A stretch of 64,000 bases of DNA from Lineus longissimus. Its lineage: Eukaryota > Nemertea > Pilidiophora > Heteronemertea > Lineidae. Below are positions 48,716 to 64,000 of the stretch, one piece after another; within the stretch, counting starts at the first letter, position 1; each line of letters opens with the position of its first letter. Where the stretch lies: assembly GCF_910592395.1 (NCBI RefSeq), contig NC_088310.1, positions 26,491,491 to 26,555,490 on the forward strand. Direction: 5' to 3'. The position numbers were made by a program, and so were the translations under genes. Below the pieces are notes generated by a model. It did no database searches. It was not told where the DNA came from and saw only the letters and a program-made list of their open reading frames with translations.

Positions 48716-51325
48716 ATGACAGGCCTAATAAAAGCCATCCAATTTATCACCATACTCAGCACACTCTTCCTGACAGTTAGCAATGCCAAGAAACCAAATT
48801 TCATCATATTCCTTGCTGATGACATGGGTTATGGCGATATCTCCTCCCATGGTCACCCGAGTCAGGAGTATGGAGCTATAGACAAGCTCGCTGCAGAAGG
48901 GATGCGATTCACCCACTGGTATTCTGCAGATGTTGTTTGTACCCCAAGCAGAGCTGCCCTCCTTACTGGTAAGGAAACAAGTTGCACTCTGGAAGATGGG
49001 CTGTCTGAGTGGCACAGTGGAAACATCACTACCTGTCACTTCTAATGTCCTGGGTTCAGTTCTCTGTCACTCCTGGTATGCTCATGTCACATTCTGGACA
49101 GCATAACTCTTCAACAGCATAGGCTTCCTCCAGGTGCTCCAGTTTCCTCCTACAATGCAAACAGCCTAAATATTGTCTACAGAGCAAATAATGACATGCT
49201 CTCAATTCACTATTCATAAAAATGCACTTGGAATCTCAATCACATAATTTCTAGAACATAGTGGACTTTTCCTACCAGGTGGCAAAAATGAGACAGCTCT
49301 ATAATGATCAGAGATCTTTCCTCTATAAACTATTTTTGGGGATAGAATCATAAGAGCAACCTCAAAGTGTTCAATATGCATGATAATCTTTTCTTTATTG
49401 TAGGGCGTTACCCACTAAGGTATGGCTTATCAGGAGGAGTTCGAGTACTTCTTCCCCATCATTTCAGCGGGCTGCCAAAGTCTGAGATAACAATTGCCGA
49501 AGCTTTGAAGGATGTAGGATACAACACTGGCATAGTTGGAAAGTGGCATTTAGGTATGGTCTTCTTTCAGCAGTTATTTTTCTCAAGGTTGAAAATGTTT
49601 CACTGTCAATCACTCAGCTTCCTTTGTGAGCAGTTATGGCAAATTGTCCTAAAGCAGATCAGATATTTTCTTGTTGTATTCTTGCAGGTATTAATGAAGC
49701 AACAAGGACAGATGGAGGCCACCTACCACATAATCATGGTTTCAACTACGTGGGCAGTATTCTACCCTTTACTCTAGTATGGGACTGTGATACTAGCAAG
49801 GTAAGATAGTTCACCATATGACAGTCAAAATGACACACAATACTCATACATCGGGATTGGTCAAACACAAACCATATTGAAAGATTGTCTTTCTATTAAA
49901 GGGGTACCAGTTTTAATGAAAAAAACAAGTGAGATTTGATGAGGACAGTTATTCTATACGCGCGAGTTTTACTGTAACAATTGACCCTGATTTCAGGTTC
50001 ACATGGAGGAGGCAAACAGACACCGCTGTTTCCTGTATCAGAATACAACAATCATCCAACAGCCGATAGACCTCCATAACCTATCCAGTCGATTTCTTCA
50101 CGATGCCAAGGCATTCCTCCACGACAACGCCGACCATCCGTTCTTCCTCTATTACCCCTTACCACAGACTCATACACCAATGTTCAACATGCCACAATTT
50201 GCTAATAAATCTAGGCGAGGTAAGAATGTAATCATTAGAGGAGTTTGAATTACTTTTCATGGGCCGCCTTCGTTAAGTTGGACAACGTACAGTCCAAATG
50301 AATGTAGAAATGTCAATTGTTATAAGGGTAGGCCTACAAGTGTGCGTTGTTTTCAGAGACGGTGACCTCAATTGGTTCATTATTATTTCAGGTCGCTATG
50401 GAGACCAGATCAACGAAATGGCATGGACCATCTCTGAGATCATGGACACTCTGAAAACATTGAGGTTAGATGAAGATACGCTGGTCCTCTTCCTCTCAGA
50501 TCATGGACCACATTCGGAAGTGTGTTCAGAAGGGGGCGATGCAGGGATGCTCAGAGGTAAGCGCTCAAAGATAAACAGAGGGAAACAAGACATAAAGCAT
50601 TAAATTTGATGATTGACATTTTCATATCCAGACCAACATCCCAGCACCCCTTATTCAGACCCCCAGTAGTGAGGATGTTCAACTGTTTCTTTAATCTCTC
50701 TTCAGGAGGCAAATTGTCGTTCTTTGAGGGTGGTATCAGAGTCCCAGCCATTGCTCACTGGCCAGGCAAGATCAAACCAGCCAGCGTTTCCCACGACGTC
50801 ATCAGCACCATGGACATCTTCCCAACGATACTTGAGCTAGCTGGAGCAAAGGAACAAGATCAACTACTCGATGGTCAGAGCATAACAGACATTCTCTTTG
50901 AAAAGGGGCATAAATCTCACGAGATTCTCTTCTACCACTTGGAACGGGACGTTTTGGCCGTCCGGTACAACAATTTTAAGATACATTTCAAAGCTGCTGG
51001 GCTTCCCACCGAAAAATTCATCAAGCATTTCTGTCCCGGTGGATTCCCAACTAAAAGTGTCATGCTAGGTGAAAATCATATCGTAGCACTACCGTTTGAT
51101 AGTCCTTTAGTCTATGATGTTGAACGTGATCCTGGGGAGAGGTACCCCCTGAATCCTAGAGATTATGACAATGTGATCAGGGAGGTTCGGGAGGAAATTG
51201 CGAAACATTTCGCGACTGTTACACCCACGAAATGTCTGTTGTATGGAAACCATGCAAATAGGAAAGTTATTCCCTGTTGTAATCCACCGTATTGTTTCTG
51301 TAATTTCCCAGGAACCCAACAATGA
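48716..51325 (+). CDS. Arylsulfatase (ARSA/ARSB-type sulfatase), secreted or lysosomal
   Basis: Six exons in phase: 48716-48968, 49404-49553, 49688-49800, 49997-50219, 50392-50556 and 50706-51325, giving 507 residues. It hydrolyses sulfate esters. The ATG at 48716 is chosen because the frame upstream has no ATG and a signal peptide follows directly (hydrophobic residues 5-24, ending SNA). The metal-site [14 protein letters not shown] contains Asp35-Asp36. The sulfatase signature [12 protein letters not shown] spans the first intron; Cys75 is the expected formylglycine residue. Also present are GKWHLG, QTHTPMF, a second metal motif FLSDHGPH, and [15 protein letters not shown]. The C-terminus has [14 protein letters not shown] and a Cys-rich tail. 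Layout is closest to arylsulfatase A; the substrate cannot be told. The downstream neighbour ZFPL1 is convergent. Confidence 0.92.
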
Positions 51326-53531
51326 TCCTTCACATGAGACATTGTGCCATCATATCCAGTCTGCTTACAATACATAATACCTATTCTATTGTGCATAATT
51401 CACACATTTTATTATAAGAAAATTTATATTGAATGTATAGACGAGCTGAAGGTTGAATTGAAAGCACATGATGTTCAGTTCACTTGCTGCACGCAACGTT
51501 TTTTTTAGTTAAGACGATGTACAATTTCGAACATCCCAGATAATTGCATTTATTACCATATCATCTTGCCAACACTGATGTCTGTTCGACCTCATGTTGA
51601 TCCAGAATGCCGACACCAGCCACAATGTTTTCAAAAGCTAATAGCTCACTTGATCTGCAAATCATGTCTTTACGCGACAGGGAAGCTAATGTACAAGTAG
51701 AGGAATGATTTTAATAAATAATTTTGAAACAAAATTTTCCGGGAAAGATCGAACTACTTTTGCTGAATGGGACCAAATCAGTTACTTAAAACTGGTGGTG
51801 ACTCTCCAGGTTAATGTTTTAAAATGAGCATGTCATGTGAGAGTCATATCGTTAAATGGCACGTGGTGTAATTATGTAGTCTCTATACAAAGTTTTAATG
51901 GTTTTTATATGCATTTACGTATATTTTTGGTGAATAAATACCATGTGAAGAAGTAATTTGTTATTGTTTGTTTTTACTCATTATTTCAAATTTGGTCCTG
52001 CTGACAAACTATTGAAAACTAAAGCCATTATAGAGATTATCATATCCTTTAATTTAAAAATACAATGACATTATTTGTAGTCTTGTAACAACAATATTTC
52101 ACACATAGTATAGGGTGCAAGCATTCCTGAAACTACACACTGATACATCTACAGAAAGAATCCATGGGAACTTGCACAAATAAATAAAGATTGCTGGGGC
52201 TCAGGACACAAACCAGCGATCCAAATGGCCCAGTGATGAAAGTTAAAGGGAATCTAGAGGCAGCAGCCAGGTAGGGGAGCCCGCATTAGGGTAATCAAAG
52301 TCATCACTAGAGGTCTCTCATCACACAGTACATCAAAACTATTCACATTTGTCCAAGGAATATAGTCAATGCTGAATCGAACGCAGCAATCCTCTAATAG
52401 CGCACGTTGATCACCTGAAGCTAGCCAATTTCACCACCTTGCCCATGCCTTTAGTGCCCCTAGTTCTTGCCATATTTCTGAAAACAGTTTACATGTTGAG
52501 AACATCTTCTGAATGCTGCCCCACTGAACAGAATTAAAATAAACTAAGAGTACTGGAACTCGAAACTATGTACAATCAAAAACTATCATAATATATTAGC
52601 TATATATCATCTTGTTCAATTTATCCATACAAAAAATAGCTTGCCAATGTACCATCAATATTTACAAGTTGTGAGGCAAAAAGAGACTCCAGGTCAGAGA
52701 CAACTAAGACTCATGATGAGATTGAATACCTATAACTGGTTAGAGCATCCAATTGCACATGACCCAAAACAACCATGCAAAAACATTTGAGAAAAGGCAA
52801 CTAACAAAGTCCAAGGTAACAAGGAATGCTCAGCAAACAAAAACACCTCACAAAATGTGAAAGGCATTGGTCTATGGTATATCATACAACTTTCCTTCTT
52901 CTTTATTAGAGGTGTTCTTCTCCAGGGACAATCCTCCTTCATTGGCAGGATAAGTTTTCACGTGCTACTTTGTTGAGGCACCAATTGGGTTTATTGACCT
53001 AGTGGCAAGTTACCGAGTACTTGCGTTTCAAATGATTCCTTTGCGATATCATTCTAATCTCAACCACAGTTTTATTCAATGGCAAACTAAAACACTGACA
53101 CTCACTAATTGACATTCATGATGAAGTTTAATCACAGCTGGCAGCACAAGTACACATGCTTCTTCATCTGACCCACACACAAAAGGTGTCAGTCACCTAA
53201 AATGCAGGCCAGTAACCAAACAAGTGGAACAACAGCAAATGCATTTTCAAAGTCCTTGTTGCACATGTGTGCACAAGTTATGTTGCTCTCCAAAAGGCAT
53301 GTGCCATCCTCTTAGCCATACACTGTCAAGAGATATTGTTAAGAGATATAATCCTACAAGCACGACCTAGTTTTTGGCACATTTTCAGGCTAGTCATCCT
53401 TATAGAAACCTGGATGATATGGCAAGTCAAAAGCTAAAGGTGTGAGCCTGAATGACTTGATGTTAACAGCACAACCTCCCTGCACAAAGAGGGACAGGGG
53501 TCAGGTTAACGTTTGGTCACATTGTTGTCTC
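51326..53531. other. Convergent 3' region of arylsulfatase and ZFPL1
   Basis: A plus-strand AATAAA near 51933 suits the arylsulfatase 3' end. Minus-strand signals (TTTATT near 52989 and 52902) suit a ZFPL1 3' UTR. No coding exon is seen. Confidence 0.45.
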
Positions 53532-58056
<4,525 letters not shown>

Positions 58057-59309
58057 GAGAAAACATATGAATAGAACTTCTTTTTGGAAACTTTTCTGAG
58101 ACAATTGAAAATGTTTCAGAATGTGGAGTCAAATAAATCATTGAGTTATTGTTTTACAGAAAAAATCAGTTTGTTTGTTTGTTTATTCATTAATGATGTG
58201 TTGTTGAAATTCATTGGCACAACTAATTGGATCAATTATCACTGTCACAGACAGCAAAGGTGCGCCGAAAGGCTCAGTTATTAAGATAGCTTACAATGGT
58301 AACATTCCTCAGCTTTTGGGCAGAGGGCTGATCCAGACACGCAATGCAATTCTGACAGAAAAAGCACACAAGAAGATATATTTTTCATCATAGCTTTATT
58401 TCACAAAATTACACCAATCATTTACATGTAGGTCTGGTACCATATACGGTGACCTTCACTATTCATGAACAGGACAAATCTCGAAAGTGGAGGGCGCAGT
58501 GTACCAAGAATACAACGGTGCCAAATTTGTATGAATCATTGTCACTATTTCAGTCACCATCTTGCAAAACATTTGACCCTTCTGCTGTTAACCGTAATGA
58601 ATCTGAATATTTTCTGAATTACCTATATCACGATTTCTACTCTAAAGGACCAATAAAACTGTAAAAAATAACTTACAAATGGATGATTTGGAAAAAATTG
58701 ATTGGGACCTATTTTGTAAAGCCTCTTGTCAAATGATCAGGTGGTTTTTAGCTACATAATCATCAAACTTGGGGAACAGAAGATTGAATGTTTTAAACAG
58801 CTTTGAAATTTGGCTGATCACAACTCTTAACTTGATCACAAATCCAGGAAGACACAATTCAACTATTTTTATTTATGAATACATGAACTCTTGAACAAAA
58901 AGCACATTGACAACAAAACCATCTAGTGGAAGATACGGGCAGATCATAGAACCTCAAATACAAGAAATACAGAAAAATCCAATTATCTTGATAGGTTTTG
59001 AACGTTATCCTCTGCCAGTTGAGCTATACCACAAAATACACTAGTTTTTACATCAATTGGTCGAATTCGAGGCATCTAGATTCTGCGATGGCTCTCAAAT
59101 GTCGAGAACTGCTCAAGTGTCGAGCAGACAATTTGTCACAAACGCAAGTTTGAATTTAGGTCAAGTTCCATTTGGATTCGAGAGACAAGTGAAGGAGGCA
59201 GAACACAAAGGCAGTATATGAAAGAATACATGACACACTTTGTGTCTCTTGGATAAATGAAAATACTTGAGTCAAGTCTCTGGCATATGCCTTATGCACC
59301 TCAGTGTGG
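58057..59309. other. 3' UTRs of DMAC2 (plus) and of the hnRNP-derived/chimeric gene (minus)
   Basis: No coding exon is recognised. A minus-strand AATAAA (plus TTTATT) near 58394 suits the end of the minus-strand transcript. Confidence 0.4.
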
Positions 59310-60221
59310 TCAGTTTTGGTACTGCTGGTATTGTTGATACTGTTGATAGCCTTGCTGATAGTTGTAGTTTTGATTCGAACCAGTACCCTGAAACAAACAA
59401 TAAACAGTACCGTTAGTTACTTTAATACTACCACGCTTCATATTTTCTTACAGATTAACACCTTCAGCGCCGAACCACGTAGATCTATGTGGCCCAAATC
59501 CCCCCTCCCCTTGGAGCTGGTTATCGGAGTCTCATGGACTTCATGAAAGAACTACGCCATCGCCATCTTCTGGGCAAGGGAGGAACTGGAGTCTCATGGA
59601 CTTCACGAAAGAACTACGCCATCGCCATCTTCAGGGCAAGGGAGGAACTGAAAAGACTTCAGTGCCTACCTTCCCCTGAAGATGGCGATGGTGTAGTTCT
59701 TTCATGAAGTCCATGAGACTCCGATAACCAGCTCAAAGAATGGTGATTTGGGCCACGTCGATCTACGTGGTTCGGCGCTGAAGGTGTTAATGAAATTTTC
59801 TAAGATGACAGATAAGGTTCGACTTCCAGTGAATTTGCCTGACATTTGTAATTCTAACTCGGCACTAGTTTCTTCCATACAAAATTGAAAGAGGCAGTCA
59901 ATACAATGTAGGTTGTTTCCACCAGCATAGGTCACATTTAGGTCAACACTTACGGCATTATAACCTTCCCAGTTGCCATAATTGTACTGTTGTGAGTCGC
60001 CACCATTGGCGGATCCATCATGAGCGCCACCACGCCCTCTCTTGCGCGACGAACTTACATCATCGTCAGCCCTGGAAAAAAAGACCGCAGATTGAGAAAC
60101 CTATCGTAACATACAATAAACAACGTGCCCCTACTTCAAGAGTCCAATTTCATGAATTATCTGTCTACAGGGCCAAATAAATAATGTGGGATGAAAACCT
60201 ACCCTCTCTTCCTCCCGGTAT
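59310..60221 (-). pseudogene. 3' fragment of an hnRNP-like RNA-binding protein gene
   Basis: Exons 59387-59310 and 60071-59954, plus the 3' part of an exon ending at 60203, belong to an hnRNP-like gene whose 5' part is missing here. The fragment ends at the duplication breakpoint. The same exons are captured by the chimera. The parent family is inferred from composition only; no RRM is inside the window. Confidence 0.6.
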
Positions 60222-61936
60222 GTTGTTGTCCACCAAGCGTCCCCATAAACGCCGACAGATTATCCATGTTCACTTTACTCTCAACTGGTTTCGATTCCTC
60301 CTTTTGATGGTGCATCTGTTGTACTGACATACTAGGTGTTTCGTGAACGTGGTGCGAGTGTGCGGACGCTCCTGCAGATTGTAACTGTGATCCAGTGTTA
60401 GCTATCACAGGTCTCTGTGGCGTGTCTTGACTTGACGTATATGTGTTTGTGGTCTGTAATGACTGGACTGGGGGCGATGACTGTTGGCGAGGTTCAGGGA
60501 CAGATTCAGGGATTGCAGCTTCCTCTATCTGCAAGACAAACCACTATTTCATCAAACATTTACTCATTGATTGCTACATCAGAAATTCAACATTCAGGCA
60601 CATCTCTAAGAGAGAAAAAATCCTCTCGACCGAAATTTCTGTGACATATGATAGATTATACTCAAAATAAGTTTCACACTTTGTTTATTTTTAGCTTTTT
60701 AACACAATTTCAGTGCAGATTTTCACCAGGTTTTACTTTCGTGAAAAGCTCAAATTGGTGCGTGGTCTACTCTAATGCAGTTCAAGAAATCTTACCAATG
60801 GCAAACCAAGACCAGCCCTGGCCCAATTAACGGTAGAAAGCACCGTCCTCAATGTTTCTGCAACAGGGGATATAACATTTGGAGCAGGGAAAATCCCAGT
60901 TCTGCATGATGGGCACTGGTATCCTGCCGGGGCAGTGTTGCCAGGTAGTTGTCTGGCATAGGCATTCAAACAAACCAAATGGAACACATCTGTAAAGAGA
61001 ATCAGGAATCATATAGAAGTGCTGTGATAGATGACTTATTGCTGATAATGAATGACTGTGAGGATGCTTCTAGACACAAGAGACAACGATTGATTCTCAC
61101 TTATACGTGGAGATTACATCTTTAACACCGTGTTCTTCAGTTGAGTAGACTTACCATAACATAATAAACGAACACATTCACTTTGTTCTTCATTGTCAAG
61201 TCTTCCACTGCAAAGTTGACACACAGGTTTATAATCACTGTCTTGCAACCATCTCAAATAGGACTGGACGATGCACTGGAAAAAAGGAATGGCTTTTCAT
61301 ATTATACACAAGTGCATTAGCTTGGTTCATGTGCGAGCCACAGACAACACAACCATGACTTTAATTGACAACAAACCAGCAGCGAACAAGACTAAGAGTA
61401 AGACTGCATGGATCAAACAGATAATGTACTTTTCTACCCCGTGCCAGGTTTGTTTCGGCTCTGAACAGCCACCACTTGACTCTGCACTTGACTAGGACTA
61501 ACATATACGAAGACACGTTATCGTCCACACCCATGAAATCACGTGGGGATGTCGCGTGGTGATTTCCAACTTGTATGTCAAAACAACAAACAACTATCAC
61601 TCAACTCTTCACCAGTACTAGGCATACACTAACGACATTAGATTGTTTACAAGTCGAACATAACAAGCCAATCGTTTCCTCCAACTGCCATGATGGCAGT
61701 CCAGAGCTAGCTTTGCTTAGTCATCACATCATCGATATACTTGTTATTTGTATGTCGGCCTGTGCACAGACAGTGCATTTCGATGTATGTCAAACATGAT
61801 GAATAGACAGGATCAGTTCAAAGTAAAAGTTTACCTTCGGATGGTTTGCAACCAAGCAACGTTCACAAACATTCACACGATGTTCAAAACAAAAGAGATG
61901 CGTCACTTTCTTTTTGGGGCATTTACACAGCCCCAT
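59310..61936 (-). CDS. Chimeric gene: ZFPL1 exons 1-4 fused in frame to hnRNP-like C-terminal exons
   Basis: Six exons in phase: 61936-61835, 61275-61155, 60989-60796, 60528-60203, 60071-59954 and 59387-59310, encoding 312 residues. The first four duplicate ZFPL1 through the linker. After GTLGGQQ (codon near 60222) ZFPL1 sequence stops and HTGRKRG continues to a donor GG|GTAGGT. The next exon supplies one base and then [34 protein letters not shown]; the last encodes [20 protein letters not shown] and stops. The tail is Gly/Tyr/Gln/Asn-rich with a basic RKRGRGG, as in hnRNP low-complexity tails (hnRNP R/Q-like at best guess). The ZFPL1 membrane anchor (exon 6) is absent, so Golgi anchoring is not expected. 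Two changes mark the copy: KVTN to KVTH and CEHC to CERC. Expression is unknown. Confidence 0.75.
59457..59789. mobile_element. Inverted-repeat element with TTAA ends (piggyBac-like MITE)
   Basis: A 333-bp palindromic element in the last intron of the chimeric gene. The ends are TTAACACCTTCAGCGCCGAA and the exact complement, with TTAA at both borders as in piggyBac insertions. Long arms (GGAGTCTCATGGACTTCATG, CTACGCCATCGCCATCTTC) would fold back, and the inner unit is partly repeated near 59588-59650. No transposase is encoded. A truncated relative is at 38650. Confidence 0.85.
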
Positions 61937-62015
61937 ATTATTTAGTTTTGGTAAAAATCGGCAATTTGAAGCGAGAAACAATTCCAAACTTGGCAAAAAT
62001 TCTTCTGCCACGTAA
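61937..62015. promoter_or_regulatory. Compact bidirectional promoter, right copy
   Basis: The 79-bp gap between the chimeric gene ATG (61936) and the second DMAC2 ATG (62016) repeats the left copy almost unchanged, so both duplicated genes retained their promoter. Confidence 0.55.
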
Positions 62016-64000
62016 ATGGCCTTCACCTCTGTGACCTTTCTGCGCCGGCGAGACTGCTCTCGCAACTTCGAGATCCCAAAAAGGAGTGTAATTTGATATA
62101 AACTGAGCAGTTAATTCTGTATAATTTTAATTTCTTAATTGTTACATCGCTTTGCTTTAAAATGTTTTTTACGTCCATATTTGCTTATTTCTCTTTTCAT
62201 TGTTCAAAACATAAGCGACATTCAAGAAAAGATGTTGAAAAATGTGTTTCAGGTGCCGTCAAACTTCTCTTTTTCTTACTTTCCTGTTCATCAATTTCTT
62301 AACTTTACACATTAAATCTTTGTATCAGAAGTATTTCTGAAATTTGACTCCAACTATCTAACCAAGTTTAAATTCAGAAACCCATGACCATTGACAACTT
62401 TAGTGAGATAACTTATCTTAGGCTACATACATTACAAGGCCGAAGGCATATAAAGATGTTTATTTCTGATTTTACAGAGACCACTCTTGAAGCATGCGTG
62501 GTCCAAATGCAGCTCTGGGGGAATATGTCAGCAGCAGTTGCGATATTTTAGGTTTTCTGAAGAAGATGAAGATGATACATCACCTTTGGATCCAATGGTC
62601 CCACAGCGTAGTAGCCTTGGGAGACACAGGGATTTCATCACCAAGCTGCAGACAAGATTTGACTTTGAACCAGAGACAATAAGAAATTGGGCCCGGAACA
62701 AGAAACAACAGCTGCTTGTTGTTGATCAAAGGTAAGCTTTACATGTAAATGTTGGAAAGCTAGCCTTTCCATTGTGTTCTTTTATAGATTCATTGATTGA
62801 TTGATTGTTTTCTTGTATTATGAGACTTGAGAGTCAACCCAGATTGATTGAGAATTTTTTTTTCAGATATAATTCCAAGCGCTTGCAATTACTTGGCCCT
62901 GAACTGGCTGCAGCCCACTTTGTATGTCCTCGGGGTGGAACAGTCAAGTTTGAAGGAAACGACCGATGGTTTACTAAAGATCCAAAGGATGGCTTAGTGC
63001 CATTCTTGCCAAACACAAAAACACCCGGAATTCACGTAGAAGCTATTGACTTATCAGGCGTTCACATAGTTTTTGAAGGATTTGATAATTTATGTAAGTA
63101 ATTTCTGAATTATACACTTATGCTCAAATTAGAATAGAGACTAGAAATCCCTGGGTGGAGTTCATCACCATGTCTTTGACCGAATGGTATTAAAGCTGCC
63201 CTCAGGCATAAAGTTGGCCATTTTTATTCATATTGGAAGAGAGAAAATAATGTATTTTCTAACTTGACTTCTTTTCCTTTTCAGTGCGACTCAAACGCAT
63301 CAAATATTTAAGTCTCATTGGCTGCCTTTTTGTTGACGATTGGTGCTTATCAAGATTGCACGTATTGAAGGAATCACTTCTACATCTCGACATTAGTGCA
63401 TGCCCTAACATAACAGAGAGGGGCATTGCTACACTGCATCATTTAACGTAAGTAATTTCAATAAATGATATATCTCAGAAAGGCAGGACGAGTCTCTAGA
63501 AAAGAGAATAAGATACAGCAAACAAGCACAGAAGAATAAAGCGTCTAATTATATCAATCATTCAATCAAATTGTTATTTCTATGATGCAACGTTTCAGGC
63601 AAGACTCCTGTTCAAATGCGTGCTCCCATCAGTAGTAGTAATACGATTCTAATGCTTGTCATTCTTCAAATTTCAGAAACCTTCGAAAGTTGAATGTAAC
63701 AGATATGCCAAACGTAGCTTATAAACAATTAGTGTGCTCTCAACTCGAGGAAGAAATGCCAAACTTGTTCATCAGTGGTGTGGATTATAGTCCAGAACAG
63801 TCAGATCGAGAGTTAGAGGAGGCTGAAAAGATTGAAAAAGCCAGAAGAGAGTGGCAGAAAGTTACTGACTTTGATCCGGGATACTTAGGAGAACATTTAG
63901 GAGGAGTGAAAAAGTTTCAGAAATTCTTGTCACTATTACCTGAGACAAGTAGAGGAGGTATATTTGATGGTTGGTTCACTCCCAAGTTGAAACACAAGGA
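62016..64000 (+). CDS. DMAC2: DMAC2/ATP5SL-like, right copy, cut by window end
   Basis: Exons 62016-62087, 62478-62731, 62867-63093, 63285-63447 and 63677 to beyond 64000 match the left copy exactly in boundaries and phase. Substitutions include LKNA to LKHA, LSLSGC to LSLIGC, CPNVTER to CPNITER, NITDM to NVTDM and HLAGV to HLGGV. No stop or frameshift is seen, so it looks intact up to the edge. About six codons of the frame remain outside. Confidence 0.9.

Larger units (their letters stand above)
60222..64000. repeat. Tandem segmental duplication, right copy (continues past the window)
   Basis: It starts inside ZFPL1 exon 4 at GTTGTTGTCCACC and runs colinearly with 54254 onward to the window end, which falls in the last DMAC2 exon. 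The remaining part, expected to hold the DMAC2 stop and the hnRNP-like gene, is outside. Confidence 0.93.

Overview
This is a eukaryotic window: multi-exon genes with GT-AG introns, long intergenic gaps, a tRNA-derived SINE and several inverted-repeat elements. The kinesin light chain points to a lophotrochozoan. Its linker (short segments such as DLGFPEDDE and [17 protein letters not shown]) closely resembles what I remember of squid KLC, so a mollusc or near relative is the best guess. The species is not determined.

Layout. (1) 2060-6146, minus: eIF5, nine coding exons, with the extreme C-terminus not located and noncoding 5' exons upstream. (2) 10305-35292, plus: a large kinesin light chain gene with a probable N-terminal-extension first exon, two pairs of duplicated alternative TPR exons and three alternative C-termini; its introns hold the SINE, a MITE and a 20-bp minisatellite. 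EIF5 and KLC1 also lie close together in human 14q32, so the pairing may be old. (3) 35.3-41.4 kb: gene-poor and repeat-rich. (4) 41481-42327, minus: a two-exon gene for a small predicted secreted protein. (5) 43223-44158 (minus) and 46184-47056 (plus): two divergent intronless kinase paralogues; the second has His for the catalytic Asp. (6) 48716-51325, plus: arylsulfatase with the formylglycine motif. (7) 53532-64000: ZFPL1 and DMAC2, head to head with 79 bp between start codons.

The most unusual structure is a head-to-tail tandem duplication of 5,968 bp (54254-60221 repeated from 60222 onward). Its left edge lies inside ZFPL1 exon 4 and its right edge inside an exon of an hnRNP-like gene. 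The junction joins them in frame, giving a predicted chimera (59310-61936, minus): ZFPL1 zinc-finger N-terminus plus a Gly/Tyr/Gln-rich tail, without the ZFPL1 membrane anchor. The model predicts a complete hnRNP-like gene just beyond the right end of the window.

All exon models come from hand reading of splice sites and reading-frame phase; none has transcript support here.
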